Below, piece after piece: positions 1 through 8,582 of a DNA stretch of 61,262 bases. The DNA is taken from positions 1 to 61,262 of the forward strand of contig CATMVA010000014.1 in assembly GCA_950075865.1 (NCBI GenBank). The letters run 5' to 3'. Numbering within the stretch: position 1 is the stretch's first letter; each line of letters begins with the position of its first letter. The notes beneath the pieces were generated by a model, which saw only the letters and a program-made list of their open reading frames with translations, ran no database searches and was not told the DNA's origin. Origin of the DNA: an uncultured Oscillospiraceae bacterium. Lineage in GTDB: Bacteria > Bacillota > Clostridia > Oscillospirales > Oscillospiraceae. The position numbers and the translations under genes are program-made.

Positions 1-301
1 GGGCTTTCATATACGCCCTGTCTGCTGCTGAAACCAGCCCTTTGTTTCCGGCTTCCCAGCCCCAAACAAAGCCCTGTTTTCCTGCCGCTTCAAATGCCCT
101 TGCCCTCCCCGGCGGCAACGGCATTTTCACGGCAACGCCGACAGAGCGTATAACACACTACACTTTGCTTCGCAAAGTCGTGTGCCAAATGGGGCGCTGC
201 CCCCTTTGGATACCCCCACAACAAACAGGCGCTATGCCCCTTGCCGGGAGCATAGCGCCGTTTGTTGTCAGCAGCCCGTTTCACGGTCTGCGTGTAGTTC
301 C
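1..301. other. Non-coding flank with two strong hairpins
   Basis: No convincing gene is seen here. Two stable inverted repeats stand out. One is a compact stem at 162-178 (ACTTTGC-ttc-GCAAAGT) extended by CACAC/GTGTG. The other is a 19-bp stem with one bulged base, with arms at 218-237 and 250-268. The second lies just beyond the stop of the minus-strand gene that ends at 302 and may stabilise that transcript, but no T-run follows it on either strand. The region may be the edge of an accessory element; that is inference. Confidence 0.5.
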
Positions 302-1786
302 TTATAAACTGTACTTTGGTTCCATATAAATATACTTATTTGGTCCATACGCGCCTGTATCAGAAGCAGGGCCACCCGGCCACCCATAGTAATCTCCCGG
401 GGGTGTATTTCCAAGATATTCGGTATAGTGGGCTCCACTAGCTGATTGACCCAAGGCTGCGCACGCGTAGACTTGCTTGCCATATGTATCAAGCATTATC
501 AAAGTACCTTTGTGATTACTATCTAACGGAAGTTTAATAGACCAGCGTCCTATAATATAATCCGGAGCCGCCCCCGTTCGTTCTGCAATTAATGTGGAGC
601 CTTTATAAATTTTCACTGTCGTCCAAATATCTCCTGGCTCACTAAACGCCATCTCCAAATTTGCAGTAGCGGCACCACTGGAATTAGTCGTTACCCTTAC
701 AACTCCCTTTTTCCATATATCAGTTTCTCCATCATGGCGTACCCATACTTCCACAGAGTACTGTGTATTAGCAGAGAGAGAGTTTAAAGATACCGTGCAA
801 GTCACGGTTTGCCAAACGCAAATTTTTTCAGGTGTATATAATATTGTTTTAATAGAAGAAGGATTCAATGTATTTTGCAAAGAAATTTCTCTTGGAGGAT
901 ATGAAAAACTCAAACTTGCCTCATCGATTTGCAAGGCTTTTTCCAACACAATTTTGGGGGATACTTTGACTTCACCTAGTTTATCAAGCATTATTAATCC
1001 ATTAACGTCAAGTGCCTCTTTTGATAAGGGTTGACCTACCGTGCCACCCGCAAATTTGCTGACAGTGGCCGGGTAATCAAGTTGCATATAAGCGAGTTGC
1101 GCCAGAATAAGATTTTGCGCATCTGGAGATAATTCTGAAATTGTTTGTGCAAACAGATTTGAATCCAACAGATAAAGGTGATAAATATAGTTACAATATT
1201 CGCCATCAAAAGGATAACTATTTTCCCACAATTTGACTGCCTTTATTAACTGATCAGAATCAAACAAGCCGTCAGGTATAGGGGAATTTATCCAATCATT
1301 ATAGAACTCCTCCCACTCCAACTCACTAGCCTCATATTCCTCAGCATAATTCAAAATCTCCTGCGCCATCAAAAAACTAACCTCATCATCAACGGTTGCC
1401 AACGTATTTTTAAATTGTTCGAAATCCAATTCACGGTGATAAGTTGCAGTAACCAGTAAGGTCTTAATAGTGTTTCTTGTTTCTCCATTCAATCTAGAAA
1501 GCTCAACAAGAAACTTATTTGGATTCTCAGAAAAAAATTCAAGAATCATATCTTCCAACGCGTAGGAATTTGCGCCATCCGAATGTGAACAGAGATAAAT
1601 AAAATCTGAATCAAAAAATGGTTGCTCAAAATTTGTTGGATTGTTCCCTAATTCGTTTGCGGATTTAGTAAGCTGTGTAGAATCCTTGTCTACTAGAGAA
1701 AATGCCGCCTGAGAATTTCCTGGAACTACATAGCATAAAAGAAAACAGCTTAAAACAGTTGCAATTATACGTCTACTTGTTTTCAT
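302..1786 (-). CDS. Secreted protein with YkuD-like C-terminal region (tentative)
   Basis: 494 residues. The N-terminus (MKTSRRIIATVLSCFLLCY, then an alanine-rich cleavage region near residue 27) is a Sec signal peptide without a clear lipobox, so the protein is probably exported. Residues about 30-290 are mostly helical and not recognised. Residues about 300-410 look like a beta-sandwich. The last 85 residues contain GNTPPGDYYG and YGPNKYIYM, which resemble the TPxGxY and YGP signatures of YkuD-like L,D-transpeptidase folds, although I cannot see the catalytic HxxxCxxR-type motif. Base composition is much more AT-rich than the genes after 2.6 kb, suggesting accessory origin. The start is the ATG after CACTGGT/GAGG. 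Function unknown. Confidence 0.7.
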   Translation of the reverse strand: MKTSRRIIATVLSCFLLCYVVPGNSQAAFSLVDKDSTQLTKSANELGNNPTNFEQPFFDSDFIYLCSHSDGANSYALEDMILEFFSENPNKFLVELSRLNGETRNTIKTLLVTATYHRELDFEQFKNTLATVDDEVSFLMAQEILNYAEEYEASELEWEEFYNDWINSPIPDGLFDSDQLIKAVKLWENSYPFDGEYCNYIYHLYLLDSNLFAQTISELSPDAQNLILAQLAYMQLDYPATVSKFAGGTVGQPLSKEALDVNGLIMLDKLGEVKVSPKIVLEKALQIDEASLSFSYPPREISLQNTLNPSSIKTILYTPEKICVWQTVTCTVSLNSLSANTQYSVEVWVRHDGETDIWKKGVVRVTTNSSGAATANLEMAFSEPGDIWTTVKIYKGSTLIAERTGAAPDYIIGRWSIKLPLDSNHKGTLIMLDTYGKQVYACAALGQSASGAHYTEYLGNTPPGDYYGWPGGPASDTGAYGPNKYIYMEPKYSL

Positions 1787-2044
1787 ACCAGTGCCTCCTC
1801 AAATTTTTCTAATGTGTTGGATGCTATTTTCAGACTGCGCTTTAATTATATCTCAGTCTCGGTTAAAATGCAATATATTTTTTGCGTTGTATTGGCTCTT
1901 TTTGTGCATTTTGCCTTCTTTTTGGGGCGGTATAACATTCGTTTTGTCAAAGTACAGGAGAAAAGGAATTGCCTCACCTTCATTTTCATGATATACTATA
2001 AATAAATTTACATAGGTTACATAGGCAGTTAAGGAGGTCATAGT

Positions 2045-2620
2045 ATGAAAAAGCTACTTGCCGCCGTTCTTTTTTTTCTCTTATTGGCCGCCTGCGGCCA
2101 GCAAGTGGAGACCCCCACGTTACAGGCAAAGGAAACATCTGCCCCTCTTCCCACCCTGGAAGCCACGGCGTGGCAAGCCCTCAGCACTGACGGGAACGCC
2201 TTTGGCCTTACAGGCGGTTTCACGAATCCCAATTTTGAATATGTCTTTCAGCATACGGATTCTGTGCCGCTGGACCAACTGGTCGCCTTCCTGCTGATAA
2301 GTGATGCGGCAAGCGAGGGTGCAATGGATGAGCTTCGCAGCCGTTTTTTGGAGGCACCAAACACCGTTTTGATTTACCTGCTTCTTCTAAAAGAGCAGAC
2401 TATCGAGCTCTCTGGTTGGGAACCCGCCCCCACGGCAGAGGTGCTCTGCGACTTCATCGCCAGAGCGGATGCCGCCTGGTACGGCGATTCCGGAGAGTTT
2501 GCCACAGTTGTGGCGGACTGCCGGGCAAGCTGGCCGGAAGGACCCATCGCTGAACTTCTGAATATTTTGGAGGCAAAGCGCACTCAGGCTGTGGAGCGGA
2601 ACCGTCCCGCTCTGCCTTGA
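2045..2620 (+). CDS. Small putative lipoprotein, unknown function
   Basis: 191 residues. MKKLLAAVLFFLLLAAC is a textbook lipoprotein signal with lipobox LAAC, so the mature protein should be acylated at Cys17 and sit on the outer face of the membrane. A Thr/Pro-rich linker (about residues 20-45) leads to a helical domain. The ribosome site AAGGAGG lies 7 bases before the ATG. The segment after the linker (F-Y-x-Q-H-x-D followed by helices) has the same general look as residues 55-150 of the divergent secreted protein to its left, so the two may be distant relatives; I am not certain. No catalytic motif is seen. Confidence 0.75.
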   Translation: MKKLLAAVLFFLLLAACGQQVETPTLQAKETSAPLPTLEATAWQALSTDGNAFGLTGGFTNPNFEYVFQHTDSVPLDQLVAFLLISDAASEGAMDELRSRFLEAPNTVLIYLLLLKEQTIELSGWEPAPTAEVLCDFIARADAAWYGDSGEFATVVADCRASWPEGPIAELLNILEAKRTQAVERNRPALP

Positions 2621-2661
2621 CCTAAATCAACCCGCCCAAAAAGTTCCCAATACAGAAAAAT

Positions 2662-2689
2662 AGGCCCGTTTCCTTCCGGAAACGGGCCT
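2662..2689. terminator. Bidirectional terminator
   Basis: A 12-bp perfect stem (AGGCCCGTTTCC, loop TTCC) lies between two convergent genes. On the minus strand it is followed by ATTTTTCTG, which best serves the M3 peptidase gene. On the plus strand GCTTTG follows. Confidence 0.8.
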
Positions 2690-2713
2690 GCTTTGTTATC
2701 TCGATTTTTCCCT

Positions 2714-4420
2714 TTACGCAATGCCGGTCAGGTCGAAGCTGTCCAGACGCTTGTCAGCGGCGGCGCAGACCCCCTGAAGGGTGCTCTCCTCAAAGGGGCT
2801 CTCCAACCCGGCGTTCTTCAGCAGCTCGGTGAACACCCGGCTTCCCCCCTGCCTGGTGTAGGCCATGTAGTGGTCCCAGGCATCCTTCCTGTCCTTCTGG
2901 ATCAGGGCCCAGAACTGGAGGGAAACGGTCTGGGCCAGGCAGTAGTCGATATAGTAGAAGGGGCTGCCGTAGATGTGGCTCTGCCGCTGCCACGCCTCGC
3001 CGTCGGCGTAGAAGGGGATGTCCCCGTCCAGCTTGATCCAGGGCATATACACCCCCTGGAGCCTCTTCCACACCCCGTGGCGCTCCTTGGGGGTCATTTC
3101 AGGATGGGCATAGACCTCATGCTGGAAGTGATCCACCAGGGTGCCGTAGGGGATGAAGGTGATGGCCCCCGCCAGGTGGCTGTACAGGAACTTTTGGGCG
3201 TCGGGGCCGAAGAAGCCCTCGGCGTGGCTCTCCCCGAAGAACTCCATAGACATAGAGTGGACCTCGCAGGCCTCCATGCTGGGCCAGACATAGGCGGCGG
3301 GCACCCGGTCCCGGTTCATCCACTCGGCGAAGGCGTGGCCCGCCTCGTGGGTGACCACTTCCACATCCCCCTGAGTGCCGTTGAAGTTGGCGAAGATAAA
3401 GGGCACGTTGTAGTCAGGGATAGAGGTGCAGTAGCCGCCCGACTGCTTGCCCTCGGTAGAGAGCACGTCCATCAGCTCCCCCTCCAGCATCATGCGGAAG
3501 AACTCGGAGGTCTCGGGGGAAAGTTCGTCGTAGAAGGCCTTGCCAGCGGCCAGGATGTCGTCCGCCGTCCCCTGGGGCTTGGGATTGCCCGAACGGAATT
3601 CCAGGGCGGCATCGGCATAGCTCAGGGGGTAAGACACCCCCAGGCGTTTGGCCTGGGCCCGGTAGATCTTGTTGGCCACGGGCACCAGATATTTCTGAAC
3701 GGCGGAGCGGAACTTCTCCACGTCGTTCTTGTCATAGCAGTTGCGGCCCATGCGGTAGTAGCCCAGGGTGGTGTAGCCCTCGTACCCCAGCTTTTTGCCC
3801 ATGACGTCCCGGAGCTTGGTCAGCTCGTCGTAGATGCGGTCCAGCTCGGCCTGGTGCTCCTTGAACCACGTCCCCACCGCCTTCCATGCGGCCAGCCGCC
3901 GGGCGTCATCCGGGTCGTGCTGAAAAGGCCCCATCTGGCTCAGGGTGTAAGTCTTGCCCTCAAAGGGGACCTGGGCGGAGGCAATGAGCTTGCTGTACTC
4001 GGTGGTCAGCTCATTCTCCTTCTGGAGGTCGGGGATGATCTCGGGGGAGAAGGTCTTGAGGGCGATCTCAGCGTTGAGGAACATCAGGCCGCCGTACTCA
4101 GCCTCAAAGTCCTTGCGAAAGGGGGACTCCAGCATAGCCAGCGTCCACTGCTGGACGTACTCCTCCAGCTCGGGAACGGCCTTATCCCAGAACTTCTCCT
4201 CCCCGTCGTAGAACTGGTCCCGGGTGTCGATAGAGTGGCGCACGCTGGCCAGGGTGGCCAGGGTGTTCACATGCTTTTCATGGGCCTCCTTCTCCAAAAA
4301 GACGGCCTTGGCCTCGGCGTAGCTCCCGGCCTCCTTCAGACGCCGGATCAGGCCGGCCATCTGGGTCTTGAGATCCTCCAGGTCGGGGCGCTCATACTGC
4401 ATGTCCTTGAATTTGACCAT
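2714..4420 (-). CDS. M3 family oligoendopeptidase
   Basis: 568 residues, usual length for the M3B/PepF-related peptidases. The zinc-binding motif HEAGHAF lies near residue 357, preceded by VVT, and the downstream third-ligand region contains EACEVHSMSMEFF. These cytoplasmic metallopeptidases cut short oligopeptides after uptake. There is no signal peptide. The start ATG has AGGAGGA upstream. It lies 50 bases after the histidine kinase gene on the same strand and may be read from the same transcript. A second, clearly different M3 peptidase (PepF-like) is encoded at 34.9-36.7 kb, and a peptide importer lies between them, so the cell seems geared to peptide use. Confidence 0.93.
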   Translation of the reverse strand: MVKFKDMQYERPDLEDLKTQMAGLIRRLKEAGSYAEAKAVFLEKEAHEKHVNTLATLASVRHSIDTRDQFYDGEEKFWDKAVPELEEYVQQWTLAMLESPFRKDFEAEYGGLMFLNAEIALKTFSPEIIPDLQKENELTTEYSKLIASAQVPFEGKTYTLSQMGPFQHDPDDARRLAAWKAVGTWFKEHQAELDRIYDELTKLRDVMGKKLGYEGYTTLGYYRMGRNCYDKNDVEKFRSAVQKYLVPVANKIYRAQAKRLGVSYPLSYADAALEFRSGNPKPQGTADDILAAGKAFYDELSPETSEFFRMMLEGELMDVLSTEGKQSGGYCTSIPDYNVPFIFANFNGTQGDVEVVTHEAGHAFAEWMNRDRVPAAYVWPSMEACEVHSMSMEFFGESHAEGFFGPDAQKFLYSHLAGAITFIPYGTLVDHFQHEVYAHPEMTPKERHGVWKRLQGVYMPWIKLDGDIPFYADGEAWQRQSHIYGSPFYYIDYCLAQTVSLQFWALIQKDRKDAWDHYMAYTRQGGSRVFTELLKNAGLESPFEESTLQGVCAAADKRLDSFDLTGIA

Positions 4421-4470
4421 ATGACATTCCTCCTATGGATGATTGGACCGGCTCTGCCGGTCTTTGGAAA

Positions 4471-7230
4471 TTACGGAAGGAGCTCGTCCAAGGTGTCCAG
4501 CAGAAGCCGCACGTCGATGGGCTTGGCGATGTGGCCGTTCATGCCGTGGCGCAGGGCCTCCCGCTTATCCTCCTCAAAGGCGTTGGCCGTCATGGCGATG
4601 ATGGGGATGGAGGCGAGGGCCTTGTCCTCCAGGGCACGGATGGCCTCGGCAGCCTGGTAGCCGTTCATTACGGGCATTTGGATGTCCATAAGCACCACCC
4701 GGTAGTAGTCTGGGCCGCGCTCCACGAGCCGGTCCACCGCCACCTGACCGTTTTCGGCTACCTCCACAGTAAAACCGGCCTCCTCCAGAATGGCTACGGC
4801 GATCTCCTGATTGAGTTCATTGTCCTCGGTCAGCAGGATACGGCCAGTGTGGCTCCGTTCTGCCCGGGGGGCCTTACCCTGGTGCGTGGGGAAAACCTCC
4901 CCCTCCTCCCAGCCGGTATAGAACCGGAGGGGCAGACAAACCGTAACGGCGGTACCCTCCCCCTGTTTACTTTCTACCTGGATCGTCCCCTTCATCATGT
5001 CCACGATGTTCTTGGTGATGGCCATGCCCAGGCCAGTGCCCTGAATACCGCTGATGGTGGAGTTGCGCTCCCGCTCGAAGGGCTCGAAAATGCGGGAGAC
5101 AAAGGCCTCGCTCATGCCGATACCGTTGTCCTCCACCCGAAGCCGGTACAGGCCGCTGCCGGCGCTGCCGGCGGGTCCCTCCTTCAGGCTTACACGGATC
5201 CGGCCACCGGGAGTGGTGTACTTGATGGCATTGCCCACCAGGTTGAGCAGGATCTGGTTGACCCTCAGCTTGTCGCAGTAGACCTCCCTGTGCTCCAGCC
5301 CGTCCAGCTCCAGGTCCAGGTCCAGACGCTTGGTCTGAACCTCCACCTGCACGATGCTGCGCAGACCGTTCAGGAGCTCAGTCAGGTCGCAGGGCTTTTC
5401 ATCCAGGTGGATCTTACCGCTTTCGATACGGCTCATGTCCAGAATGTCGTTGATGAGCCCCAGCATGTGGTTACCTGAGGTCATGATCTTTTTCAGGTAG
5501 GCCTCCACCTGCTCCCGGTCGTTGATATGGCTGGTGGCCAGGGTGGTGAAGCCGATGATGGCGTTCATGGGGGTTCGGATGTCGTGGGACATGTTGGAGA
5601 GGAAGGTAGTCTTGGCCTGGTTGGCCCGGTTGGCCTGCTGCAGGGCCTCCTCCAGAAGACTCTTCTTCTCCATTTCCTGGCGGGTCTCCTCATCCACGCT
5701 GCGCAGACCCAGCACGATGCCCCGGTTCACGTTCCATTCCCCTGCCCGGACCACCTTCATCTGAAAATAACGCATTCCACCGCCGCAGAAAGTTCGGTAA
5801 TTGGCATAGCAGGCACCTTTCTCTTCCAGCTCCCGCACCAGATTCTCCCGGGTGATGGCCTGGCGCATGGCCTCCTTGTCCTCCTCATAGACACAGGTGT
5901 CGATGTACCGCCCCATGCTCTCGGACAGCATGGGCCGGGCAAAGATCTCGTCCAGCACTCCATATTCGCAGTTGTTGATCCGCAGGGCGGTGCCCACCTC
6001 GGTATCCAGGTCGAAATAGCTCACCAGGTTGTAGTCGATGCTCAGGGCATGGACCAGCTCCATGTGGTAGCGCTCCTGCTCCTCCCGCTCGGCGTTCTCC
6101 TGGCGCTTCTGCTCGGTGATGTCCAGCAGGAATCGTTGGTAGAGGGGGATCCCGTTCTCCTCCACCAGCTTGACGCTCCCCATCACATGGATGAGCTTGC
6201 CGTCGTCGTGGAGGACCCGGTAGGCTACGCTGACGCTGTCCCCCTCCTTTTTGAGGCTCTGGATGGCCTGGCGCAACCGCTCCCTGTCCTCCTCCACCAC
6301 CGACCGGGCCACTGTGTCGAACCCGTCGGCAAGCATCTCCTCCTGGGAGGCATACCCCAGGATCCGCAGGGCCGCCTGATTGATACTATATATCCGGGTC
6401 CCGTCCAGGCTGTGGCGCATCACGCCGCAGTCCAGGGTCGTAAAAATGGTCTCCAGTGTCTGGTTTTTCTGAATGATCTCCCGTTCATAGGCCCGCTCCT
6501 GGGTGATGTCGATGGCCACCCCTACGGTGCCCATGACGCTGCCGTCCAGGTCATACAAGGGAGATTTATAGGTCGTAAGCAGCTTGGTCCCCTCCCCGGA
6601 CATGACGGTCTCCTCGGAGACGCAGGTGGACCGGCTCTCCATAACGATCCGCTCGGACTCGATACAGGCCGGGTCGTCCTGCTCCACGTCCCAGATGTAG
6701 GCGTGGCCCCGACCCTGGACCTGCTGTTTGGTCTTGTTCACCGTGTGGCAGAAGCTGTCGTTCACCTTCTCGTGGATGCCGTCCTTGGTCTTGAACCAGA
6801 TCAAGTTTGGACTGTGGTCGATGGCGGCCTCCAGGAACTGGCCGATCTCCCAGGCGTCCTGAGTCTGCTTCCAGGCCTCCTGCCAACGCATAAAGCGGAA
6901 GCGCAGTTCGATTTCGGTCATGGGGAGAAACCAAAGGTCAGATACCCCGGTCAGGTCATCGGGAAGGTCCTCCAGCTGGGATCTCTTCAACAGCAGAATC
7001 AGCCGGGCCTGGGGCTCCTTGTCCGCCAGGAGGACGGAGAGGGTCCGGACGGGGTCCTTACCCCGCAGGTCGGCCAGAATCAGGTGAGCGGTCCGCAGCA
7101 GCTCTGCCTGGGGCTCCACGCTCTCCTGAAAGGCGTGGGTAAACCGCTCCAGCGAAGGCATCGTTTTGAAGATGCCAAACTCGCCGGGCTGTGCGCTGAT
7201 AAGATAAATACGGGTATGACAGTGGTACAT
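4471..7230 (-). CDS. Hybrid sensor histidine kinase with PAS domains and receiver
   Basis: 919 residues, no transmembrane segments seen, so probably cytoplasmic. After a roughly 125-residue N-terminal region come PAS-like domains at about 135-250, 262-375 and 385-500. The dimerisation/phosphoacceptor helix has the H-box SHDIRTPMN (His near 547). The ATPase domain has NLVGNAIKYT, DNGIGMS and GTGLGM. A C-terminal receiver has TEDNELNQ and the phosphoacceptor Asp in LMDIQMP (near 847), ending with the usual KPID. There is no output domain and no response regulator next door, so it is an orphan that must pass phosphate on or control a partner elsewhere. A near-consensus sigma-A promoter and a repeat array lie upstream. 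Confidence 0.93.
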   Translation of the reverse strand: MYHCHTRIYLISAQPGEFGIFKTMPSLERFTHAFQESVEPQAELLRTAHLILADLRGKDPVRTLSVLLADKEPQARLILLLKRSQLEDLPDDLTGVSDLWFLPMTEIELRFRFMRWQEAWKQTQDAWEIGQFLEAAIDHSPNLIWFKTKDGIHEKVNDSFCHTVNKTKQQVQGRGHAYIWDVEQDDPACIESERIVMESRSTCVSEETVMSGEGTKLLTTYKSPLYDLDGSVMGTVGVAIDITQERAYEREIIQKNQTLETIFTTLDCGVMRHSLDGTRIYSINQAALRILGYASQEEMLADGFDTVARSVVEEDRERLRQAIQSLKKEGDSVSVAYRVLHDDGKLIHVMGSVKLVEENGIPLYQRFLLDITEQKRQENAEREEQERYHMELVHALSIDYNLVSYFDLDTEVGTALRINNCEYGVLDEIFARPMLSESMGRYIDTCVYEEDKEAMRQAITRENLVRELEEKGACYANYRTFCGGGMRYFQMKVVRAGEWNVNRGIVLGLRSVDEETRQEMEKKSLLEEALQQANRANQAKTTFLSNMSHDIRTPMNAIIGFTTLATSHINDREQVEAYLKKIMTSGNHMLGLINDILDMSRIESGKIHLDEKPCDLTELLNGLRSIVQVEVQTKRLDLDLELDGLEHREVYCDKLRVNQILLNLVGNAIKYTTPGGRIRVSLKEGPAGSAGSGLYRLRVEDNGIGMSEAFVSRIFEPFERERNSTISGIQGTGLGMAITKNIVDMMKGTIQVESKQGEGTAVTVCLPLRFYTGWEEGEVFPTHQGKAPRAERSHTGRILLTEDNELNQEIAVAILEEAGFTVEVAENGQVAVDRLVERGPDYYRVVLMDIQMPVMNGYQAAEAIRALEDKALASIPIIAMTANAFEEDKREALRHGMNGHIAKPIDVRLLLDTLDELLP

Positions 7231-7271
7231 ACTCCCGCCTCCTGATCCGATACTTTGGGCCGTACAGAGCT

Positions 7272-7300
7272 ATTGTATAATATTGTTTTCCTTATGTCAA
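7272..7300 (-). promoter_or_regulatory. Sigma-A promoter of the histidine kinase gene
   Basis: On the minus strand the -35 is TTGACA (7300-7295) and the -10 is TACAAT (7277-7272), with exactly 17 bases between. The start codon at 7230 is about 35 bases downstream of the expected start of transcription. Confidence 0.8.
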
Positions 7301-7321
7301 ATTCATTTGGGCTTTTTTCCG

Positions 7322-7365
7322 GAAAAGTTCCGCAAAAGTTCGGCAAAAGTTCGGCAAAAGTTCGG
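7322..7365. repeat. Four tandem 11-bp repeats upstream of the kinase promoter
   Basis: Three identical units CAAAAGTTCGG and one variant GAAAAGTTCCG follow head to tail with an 11-bp period. On the minus strand each unit reads CCGAACTTTTG. They end about 22 bp upstream of the -35 box of the kinase promoter, in helical phase with each other, which is the geometry of an activator array such as OmpR/PhoB-type sites. A 12-bp palindrome TTTTCCGGAAAA (7315-7326) overlaps the first unit. Confidence 0.85.
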
Positions 7366-7374
7366 CAAATGACC

Positions 7375-7402
7375 AAAAGCCCGGAGACCGAAGTCTCCGG
7401 GC
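7375..7402 (-). terminator. Terminator of the DUF2089 operon
   Basis: On the minus strand a 10-bp stem GCCCGGAGAC with a TTCG tetraloop is followed by TTTT. It lies 10 bases after the stop of the last gene of the three-gene operon. Confidence 0.8.
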
Positions 7403-7411
7403 ATAGCGTTC

Positions 7412-7720
7412 TTACAGGCAGATGGAGACCCGGTCGCCGTCGGCGCTCTCCACATGGACGACCTCCAGCCCCCGGAACTCCCGGGCCACATCGCCCACCG
7501 CATCCAGAATGTCCAGGATCATCCGCTTGTCCAGGGACAGTCCGGACATGGCCTTCTGGGCCTCCTCCCGGTCCTCCTCGGGGATCTTGTTCCCAGCGTT
7601 CTCCATCATGTTGTCGAAGACCCGCTGGGGGATCAGAGCCACCACGAACCGGGCCAGACCAATGGGGCAGGGGACAGTGATACCCCGGCCGGTCTCCCCG
7701 TCTCTCACACGGACCACCAT
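7412..7720 (-). CDS. Small protein, third gene of the DUF2089 operon
   Basis: 102 residues, soluble. The last part, VHVESADGDRVSI, repeats the motif ESADGDHVRFF seen at the end of the preceding gene's product, and the N-terminus (a VPCPIGLARF stretch) resembles that protein's VQFPVGAVKK segment, so the two look like fragments or duplicates of one small beta-rich domain related to the YvlB/LiaX group. It starts 3 bases after the upstream gene's stop and is certainly co-transcribed. Function unknown; an accessory of the regulator encoded first in the operon is likely by position. Confidence 0.75.
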   Translation of the reverse strand: MVVRVRDGETGRGITVPCPIGLARFVVALIPQRVFDNMMENAGNKIPEEDREEAQKAMSGLSLDKRMILDILDAVGDVAREFRGLEVVHVESADGDRVSICL

Positions 7721-7723
7721 GGC

Positions 7724-8113
7724 TTACTCCACGAAAAACCGGACGTGGTCGCCATCGGCGCTCTCCACGGTGACGAAATCGCCGATGACCCGGCTGTCCA
7801 GACATTCCGCCACCGCGTCCATCATCTCGCTCATATCCATCCCCTCCATGCCGTCCACCTTGATGGGCAGCTTGCCGGTGGCCTGGATGATCTTCTTGAC
7901 GGCACCCACGGGGAACTGGACGTTCACCTTGTCTCCGTCGGCGCTGTTGATCTGGATGCGGAACATTTTTCTGTCATAATCACTGGCCGGAACAGCCGGG
8001 CTCTGGGGAGCCACATCAGCCCCCAGGGCGTCCAGGAGCTGCTCGGCCTGCTCGGGGGTGACGGTACCCTCGGCCACCATTTTCAAAATACGGGATTTCT
8101 CGTCCATGATCAA
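7724..8113 (-). CDS. SHOCT-like / YvlB N-terminal domain protein
   Basis: 129 residues. The N-terminus MDEKSRILKMVAEGTVTPE followed by QAEQLLDALG is the short helical hairpin found at the start of YvlB/LiaX-like proteins, often linked to cell-envelope stress regulation. Two related beta segments follow, each with S-A-D-G-D (near residues 55 and 118). A similar I-L-K-x-L-x-x-G-x-I-T-P-x-Q-A motif ends the DUF2089 regulator encoded just upstream, which suggests that the proteins interact through this motif. The gap to the upstream gene is 11 bases. Its own start could be either of two closely spaced ATGs. Confidence 0.8.
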   Translation of the reverse strand: MIMDEKSRILKMVAEGTVTPEQAEQLLDALGADVAPQSPAVPASDYDRKMFRIQINSADGDKVNVQFPVGAVKKIIQATGKLPIKVDGMEGMDMSEMMDAVAECLDSRVIGDFVTVESADGDHVRFFVE

Positions 8114-8124
8114 GTTCCTCCTTC

Positions 8125-8490
8125 TTATTTCAACTGTTCAATGGCCTGGTCGGGGGTGATCTCTCCCGATTCCAGGGCTTTCAGGATCTCCTCCCGGCGT
8201 ACTGTACGCTCCTGAACCTCCCTCTCGTCGAACAGGCCCAAGTGCCCCAGGGCGGCGTCCAGCTTGGAGCGCACGGTGGGGTAAGAGATCCCCAGGGCCC
8301 GCTCCACCTCCTTGATGTTGCCGCGGCAGCGCAGGAAGGTCTCCACAAACTTCAGTTCCTCGTCGCTGAGGTAGTCAAACCGGGTGAGGCGGAAGCTGTT
8401 CTCGATGACCGTGTCGCAGCTTTCGCACTTCAGGCGCACGGCAATGAGCTCCTTGCCGCACACCGGGCACCTGCTGACCACTTTCTTCAT
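8125..8490 (-). CDS. DUF2089 family DNA-binding regulator
   Basis: 121 residues. An N-terminal zinc ribbon (CPVCGKEL...CESCD) is followed by a helix-turn-helix of the DUF2089 type (GNIKEVERALGISYPTVRSK) and by a C-terminal hairpin EEILKALESGEITPDQA that matches the start of the next protein in the operon. The start was placed at the internal ATG because GAGGG lies 9 bases before it; a longer reading frame upstream has no ribosome site and would run through the leader. It is first in a three-gene operon and its promoter carries a large palindrome, so it is probably autoregulated. Confidence 0.85.
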   Translation of the reverse strand: MKKVVSRCPVCGKELIAVRLKCESCDTVIENSFRLTRFDYLSDEELKFVETFLRCRGNIKEVERALGISYPTVRSKLDAALGHLGLFDEREVQERTVRREEILKALESGEITPDQAIEQLK

Positions 8491-8582
8491 AGGCTTACCC
8501 TCTTTTCTGATGTTTTCGCAAAAAGTGCCGCCGGGCCGGCGCCGACCCGGAGTTACCCGGACGGATCCTTCCGGGCAAGGAT

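Noticed and set aside
42-329. Possible 95-codon gene in the left flank
   Set aside because: No ribosome site, runs through hairpin DNA and into the gene on the other strand, no recognisable pattern.
2693-4660. Plus-strand frame opposite the M3 peptidase
   Set aside because: It crosses the end of one gene and the start of another and has no family features.
7322-7365. CRISPR-like array
   Set aside because: The units are 11 bp, head to tail and without spacers, so this is a tandem repeat, probably a protein-binding array.
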